Assembly (NCBI GenBank): GCA_046346965.1
Contig: JAXMHB010000006.1
Location: 62,001 to 126,000, forward strand
DNA from: JAXMHB01 sp046346965
GTDB lineage: Bacteria > Pseudomonadota > Gammaproteobacteria > Xanthomonadales > SZUA-5
Length of the DNA: 64,000 nt
Reading direction: 5' to 3'
The position numbers and the translations under genes were made by a program. The notes under the pieces were generated by a model. That model worked only from the letters and a program-made list of their open reading frames with translations. It made no database searches and was not told the DNA's origin. Below, piece by piece: positions 60,521 through 64,000 of this stretch. Each line of letters begins with the position of its first letter. The first letter of the stretch is position 1.

Positions 60521-61759
60521 ATGAAAACCTCGCTGCTCACCACCACCCTCGCCCTGATGCTCACCCAGGCCGCCAGCGCGGCGCCGGGGGATCTCGATAC
60601 CAGCTTCAACGCGCTGGGCTACGCCGTCGATACCAGCCATGTGCAGCCGCGCGCCGATGGTGTCTGCATCGACGCCGCTGGCCGCATTGCGGTGGCGGGC
60701 AGCCGGCAGGCCGGCAGCAGTGCCGGGCAGTGGCAGACGCTGCTCGGGCGCTACAGCAGTACCGGGGCGCTGGATCTGGGCTTTGGCTGGAAGACCCTCG
60801 GCTTTCCGGCGCCGATCAATCAGATTCCGAGCATGCTGTGCACCGGCAACAGCTACGCCGTGACCTCGCTGGACCAGATCAGCGGCAGCAACTACGGCGT
60901 GCGGCTGGACATCGTCCCGATCAATCCAGGGAGCTGGAGCTCGTTCTGGCTCGGTGGCCAGGGGCTGGTGAACAGCAATCCGCGCGTCGCGCTGGCCGCG
61001 CCGATCGCCAATCGCTTCCTGGTGGGCCCCAGCACCGGCGCCCCCGGTAGTCGCACCGCTACGCTGCAGCGCTGGGATGGTGATGGATTTCCCTCGCTGA
61101 GCTTTCAGGCCAGCTGGACCGGCCCGACCGGCAGCGTCAGCCAGTACACCGAGGCCTACACCGACGCCAATGGCAACACCTTCGTGGTCGGGCGTCGCGC
61201 TGGCAGTGGCACCCAGGGCATGGACGCCATGGTCAGCTCCTTCAACAGCAGCGGCGTGCTGCGCAGCAGCTTCGGCACTGGCGGCACCCTGAGCATCGCC
61301 ACCGCCGCCGACGACTACGGCCAGCGCATCACCGCCAGTGCCTTCAATGGCTGGAGCTATGTGGGCATCACCGAAATCCCCAGCAGCGGCAACCCGCGCG
61401 TCCGCGTGCTGCGCATCCTCAGCAACGGCACGGTGGACACCGGCTACAACGGCAACGGCGTGCTGACTCTCGACGCGGAGCTCGGGGACATCATCGAGGA
61501 CGGCCAGGGGCGCTTGCTCGTCGTCGGCAACAAGGTCGGCGGCGCTGCCTTCATCCGCCGACTGCTGTCGAATGGCAACCTGGACACCACCTTCGGCGGC
61601 GGCGAGCGCGTCTACGCCTTTGGCAGCCTCACGGCCCGCTTCGGCGGCGTCGCGCTGGATGGGCAGGGACGCATTGTCCTCGTCGGTCATCGCGACAGTG
61701 CGCAGCGCGGCGGCAACACCGTGCCGGAAGCGCTGATCGTCGCGCGCCTGCTGCCCTGA
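60521..61759 (+). CDS. Secreted delta-60 repeat (beta-propeller-like) protein
   Basis: Product of 412 residues. The ATG at 60521 has GGAG 7 nt upstream; signal peptide MKTSLLTTTLALMLTQAASA. The mature chain carries delta-60 repeats, each with a G-x-x-D-x-x-F-G/N core: GDLDTSFNALGY, GALDLGFGW, GVLRSSFGTGG, GTVDTGYNGNG and GNLDTTFGGGE, about 55-110 residues apart. It ends with VPEALIVARLLP, typical of this family. Such proteins are surface or secreted; the ligand is unknown. Confidence 0.85.
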   Translation: MKTSLLTTTLALMLTQAASAAPGDLDTSFNALGYAVDTSHVQPRADGVCIDAAGRIAVAGSRQAGSSAGQWQTLLGRYSSTGALDLGFGWKTLGFPAPINQIPSMLCTGNSYAVTSLDQISGSNYGVRLDIVPINPGSWSSFWLGGQGLVNSNPRVALAAPIANRFLVGPSTGAPGSRTATLQRWDGDGFPSLSFQASWTGPTGSVSQYTEAYTDANGNTFVVGRRAGSGTQGMDAMVSSFNSSGVLRSSFGTGGTLSIATAADDYGQRITASAFNGWSYVGITEIPSSGNPRVRVLRILSNGTVDTGYNGNGVLTLDAELGDIIEDGQGRLLVVGNKVGGAAFIRRLLSNGNLDTTFGGGERVYAFGSLTARFGGVALDGQGRIVLVGHRDSAQRGGNTVPEALIVARLLP

Positions 61760-61771
61760 GCGTCACGCACT

Positions 61772-61799
61772 GTCATACGGCACCCGCTGTGGTGCCGTA
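61772..61799 (+). terminator. Perfect hairpin after the delta-60 gene
   Basis: An 11-bp stem CATACGGCACC / GGTGCCGTATG with loop CGCTGT, 12 bp past the stop. There is no following T-run, so termination is likely but not canonical. Confidence 0.6.
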
Positions 61800-61945
61800 T
61801 GTCGGCGCCGCCAAAACCGCGACCAGCACATATCGCGAACCCCCGCGCAACCGGTCAACTCGGACGATCGATGGTCATGGAAAACAGGCAGACTACGCCC
61901 GCGTCTGCCCCGTGGCCTAAAACCGCACCCTCCGAGGAAAACCCA

Positions 61946-64000
61946 TGTCCAAACGCCTCTATTTCAATCCACATCGCCGGGAAAACGCGCTGTGGGCCAG
62001 TGCCGTTGAAACCTATCTGCGCCGCAAGCATCCGGATCTGTCGCTGCATGCGGTGCGCAATCTGCCGATGATGCAGGGGGTTTATCGGCATCTGATGGCA
62101 TGGGAAGCCGGCCGGGCGCTGGCATTTCCCGCGGATCCGGCGCAACTGGCGGAGCTCAGCGCGCCGGAGCGTCAGGCTTTGCTGTCGCAAGCTTTTCTCG
62201 GCCTGGGGACGCTGCATCTGGTCGCCGCCAGCGCTGGCGAGGACTACTACAACGACACCTTCATTCCCGCGGTTCTGGCGATCGACAACACCTTCCAGAT
62301 TCGGCAGTTCAGCACCGATGATCTGCCGGGCTTTGCCAGCTGCCTGGTGATCTGGGCCTACTACTACTGGGCGGGCATCCCCGGTGTCGTGCTGCCGCTG
62401 ATCTCGCGTTTGCTCGACGCCGTGGTGGAGTATCTGCAGCTGACGCCAGAACAGATTGCAGAGATTCGCGAGGCGCAGCGCGAGATCGAGTCCCTGTTGG
62501 GGCAGATCAACGGCACCGGCTACCGGACGGCCCCAGAGAACTACGGCGCCATCACCTTCCCCGACAACGCCCGCATCATCATCCTTGGCGATTGGGGCAC
62601 CAGCCTGCCGGATGCACAGGCGCTGCTGGAGGCGGTCTGGGACCTCACTTACACCCACGACCCCAGCCGGCCGATCCTGTTTCTGCATCTCGGCGATATT
62701 TATTACTCCGGACTGCCGGTCGAATGCCAGCAGAACTTCTACGATGTGTTTGCGCGCGCGCGCCAGACCCTGGCCTCACGCTACGGTCAGGCCTTTCAGA
62801 GCAGCGCGGCGCAGAGCAAGATCTACGCGATCCCGGGCAACCATGAGTACTACAGCAAGGGCTACGGCTACTTTCAGCTGATTGATCAGCTGAACGCTGA
62901 ACTCGGCACCGGCCAGCTGTGCAGCTTCTTTTGCCTGCGCAACCAGAGCCAGACCTTCCAGTTCCTCGGCATGGATACCGGCCAGGGCGATCACAATGCC
63001 TTCGAGCCCATCGCGCCGATCATTTTTGAGCACCTGCTGCCCTGGGCCGAGCGTCGCATCAACGAACTGGTGCCCTTCCCTTTGAGTATTTGGGTGGACC
63101 GCTGGCTGGAGGCCACCATCGAGGATTACACCGGCCCATTCCCGCCGCAGTTGCAATCAACCGAACTCAGCTGGCACCGGGCGCGCCTGGCCGAGGCCCC
63201 GCGCACGCAGACCATCCTGCTCTCACACCATCAGTTGTACTCGGCGGTGGAAGCCATCGACCACCGCACGCCGCAGTTCGTCAACACCCATTTGCTGAAG
63301 GACTTCCAGAGCTACTTTCTGAGTCAAGTGCCGATGTGGCTGTGGGGGCATGAACACAGCTACGCGATTTACGGCTTTGGCACCTTCGGTCTGGACCAGG
63401 GGCGGCTGCTCGGCAGCAGCAGCTTTGAAGCCAGTCAGGCTACCGATCACCCGTATCGGGTGGCTTTCCCCGAGATACCGTTCGACCCGGGCATGCCGGT
63501 TCCGCAGCAGAGCAATGGCTACTACGACCATGCCTGCGCCGTGCTCGACTTTGGCACCGACAACCCGCCAGTCATTGGGATCATGAACTACTACCAATAC
63601 CCGAGCTGGGGACAGGAGGACGCACCGCCGGCTTCGGCGCAGCTGTCCTTGTTGTACAGCGAAATCCTGGGCCCGGCACGTGGCGGCGTGTTCAAGCCGC
63701 AGTGGAACGGCAATCTGGCGCTGGCGCCGGATTTGGTCGACAAGAAGGGCAACTACCTGAGCAACCCCTACCAGTCGACCTCGGCGCCAGCCATCGCCTT
63801 TGGCTCCGACCGCACCCAGCCACTGATGGTATGGCGCGATTCGTCCGACAACTCCCTGCATTGGGCGGTCGGCCTGATCGGCACGTCCAACGACGACATC
63901 CAGACGCCCACGCTGCAGTGGTCGCTCATGGGCAAGATCACGGCGACGACGAGCACCGGCACGCTGAACCTGTCGACCGATGCGGCGCCCGTGCTGGTCG
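61946..64000 (+). CDS. Calcineurin-like metallophosphoesterase (partial, cut by right edge)
   Basis: The frame is open for 685 codons to the window edge. The start has GAGG upstream. Residues 1-205 are a helical N-terminal region I do not recognise, with a hydrophobic stretch YYYWAGIPGVVLPLISRLLD. The phosphoesterase core has all five motif blocks: GDWGTS (about 214), LGDIYYSG (about 251), GNHEYYS (about 298), LSHHQLYS (about 430) and GHEHSYA (about 468), giving the di-metal ligands D, D, N, H, H. No signal peptide is seen. After residue 600, GSDRTQPLMVWRDSSDNSLH begins what looks like a lectin-like repeat domain, so the full protein is multidomain. Confidence 0.85.

Overview
This 64 kb window is high-GC chromosomal DNA, almost certainly from a gammaproteobacterium of the Lysobacterales/Xanthomonadales type. 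The evidence is a complete Entner-Doudoroff cluster in the order zwf-pgl-edd-glk-eda, a mono-functional RelA, cysJIH, QueF, NatAB, and secreted proteins carrying a short 'IFxDGFE'-like motif that I associate with that order. The genus cannot be fixed from sequence alone. I see no phage, plasmid, insertion sequence transposase, CRISPR array, rRNA or tRNA.

Layout. 0-5 kb: an RND efflux system (permease cut by the left edge, lipoprotein adaptor), a DUF2892 protein and a type I sulfide:quinone oxidoreductase on the minus strand, then slyD. 5-13.4 kb: a MgtC/DUF4010 membrane protein, a MoxR-type ATPase, an orphan NitT/TauT-type ABC ATPase, a di-haem cytochrome c peroxidase-like protein and an AlkD-like protein. 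13.9-19 kb: M48 and M28 peptidases, DUF4256, an EamA transporter. 19.2-25.4 kb: sulfate assimilation (cysJ, cysI, cysH, and a fused ATP sulfurylase/APS kinase broken by a one-base frameshift). 26-36.4 kb: GST, a DUF5916-like barrel protein, an AraC regulator, a three-gene block (acid phosphatase, K+ channel, N-formylglutamate amidohydrolase), queF, and an EcsC-like protein with a histone-H1-like tail. 36.7-41.7 kb: a tightly overlapped six-gene operon (membrane protein, XRE regulator, secreted S33 peptidase, NatA, NatB, NrtR-like regulator) with a palindromic operator lying across its promoter. 41.8-44 kb: relA. 44.5-51.6 kb: Entner-Doudoroff cluster plus an EamA transporter. 51.6-64 kb: secreted and membrane proteins (carboxypeptidase-regulatory-like protein, cupredoxin, two bPH2 proteins, sterol desaturase-like enzyme, delta-60 repeat protein) and a metallophosphoesterase cut by the right edge.

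The most unusual content is between the genes. At least five intergenic regions hold a related non-coding element of about 200-700 bp. These elements have a conserved end (reading TAGGGA or TGAGGGA, then about 5-9 nt, then GCCAAACATG), a four-tract G-quadruplex motif, and often inverted copies of the end at the two boundaries. At three of the five loci the stop codon of the neighbouring gene is formed by, or abuts, the element end. A second class consists of heptanucleotide arrays (TTTTCAC, CCCTTTT, GTCCCGA/G) arranged as arm-core-inverted arm. Two of these arrays run up to the start codons of pgl and an EamA gene and leave no Shine-Dalgarno sequence. A third, about 165 bp repeat flanks a small secreted-protein gene near 59.6 kb. 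These repeats, rather than any single protein, are the best candidate for an undescribed system here.
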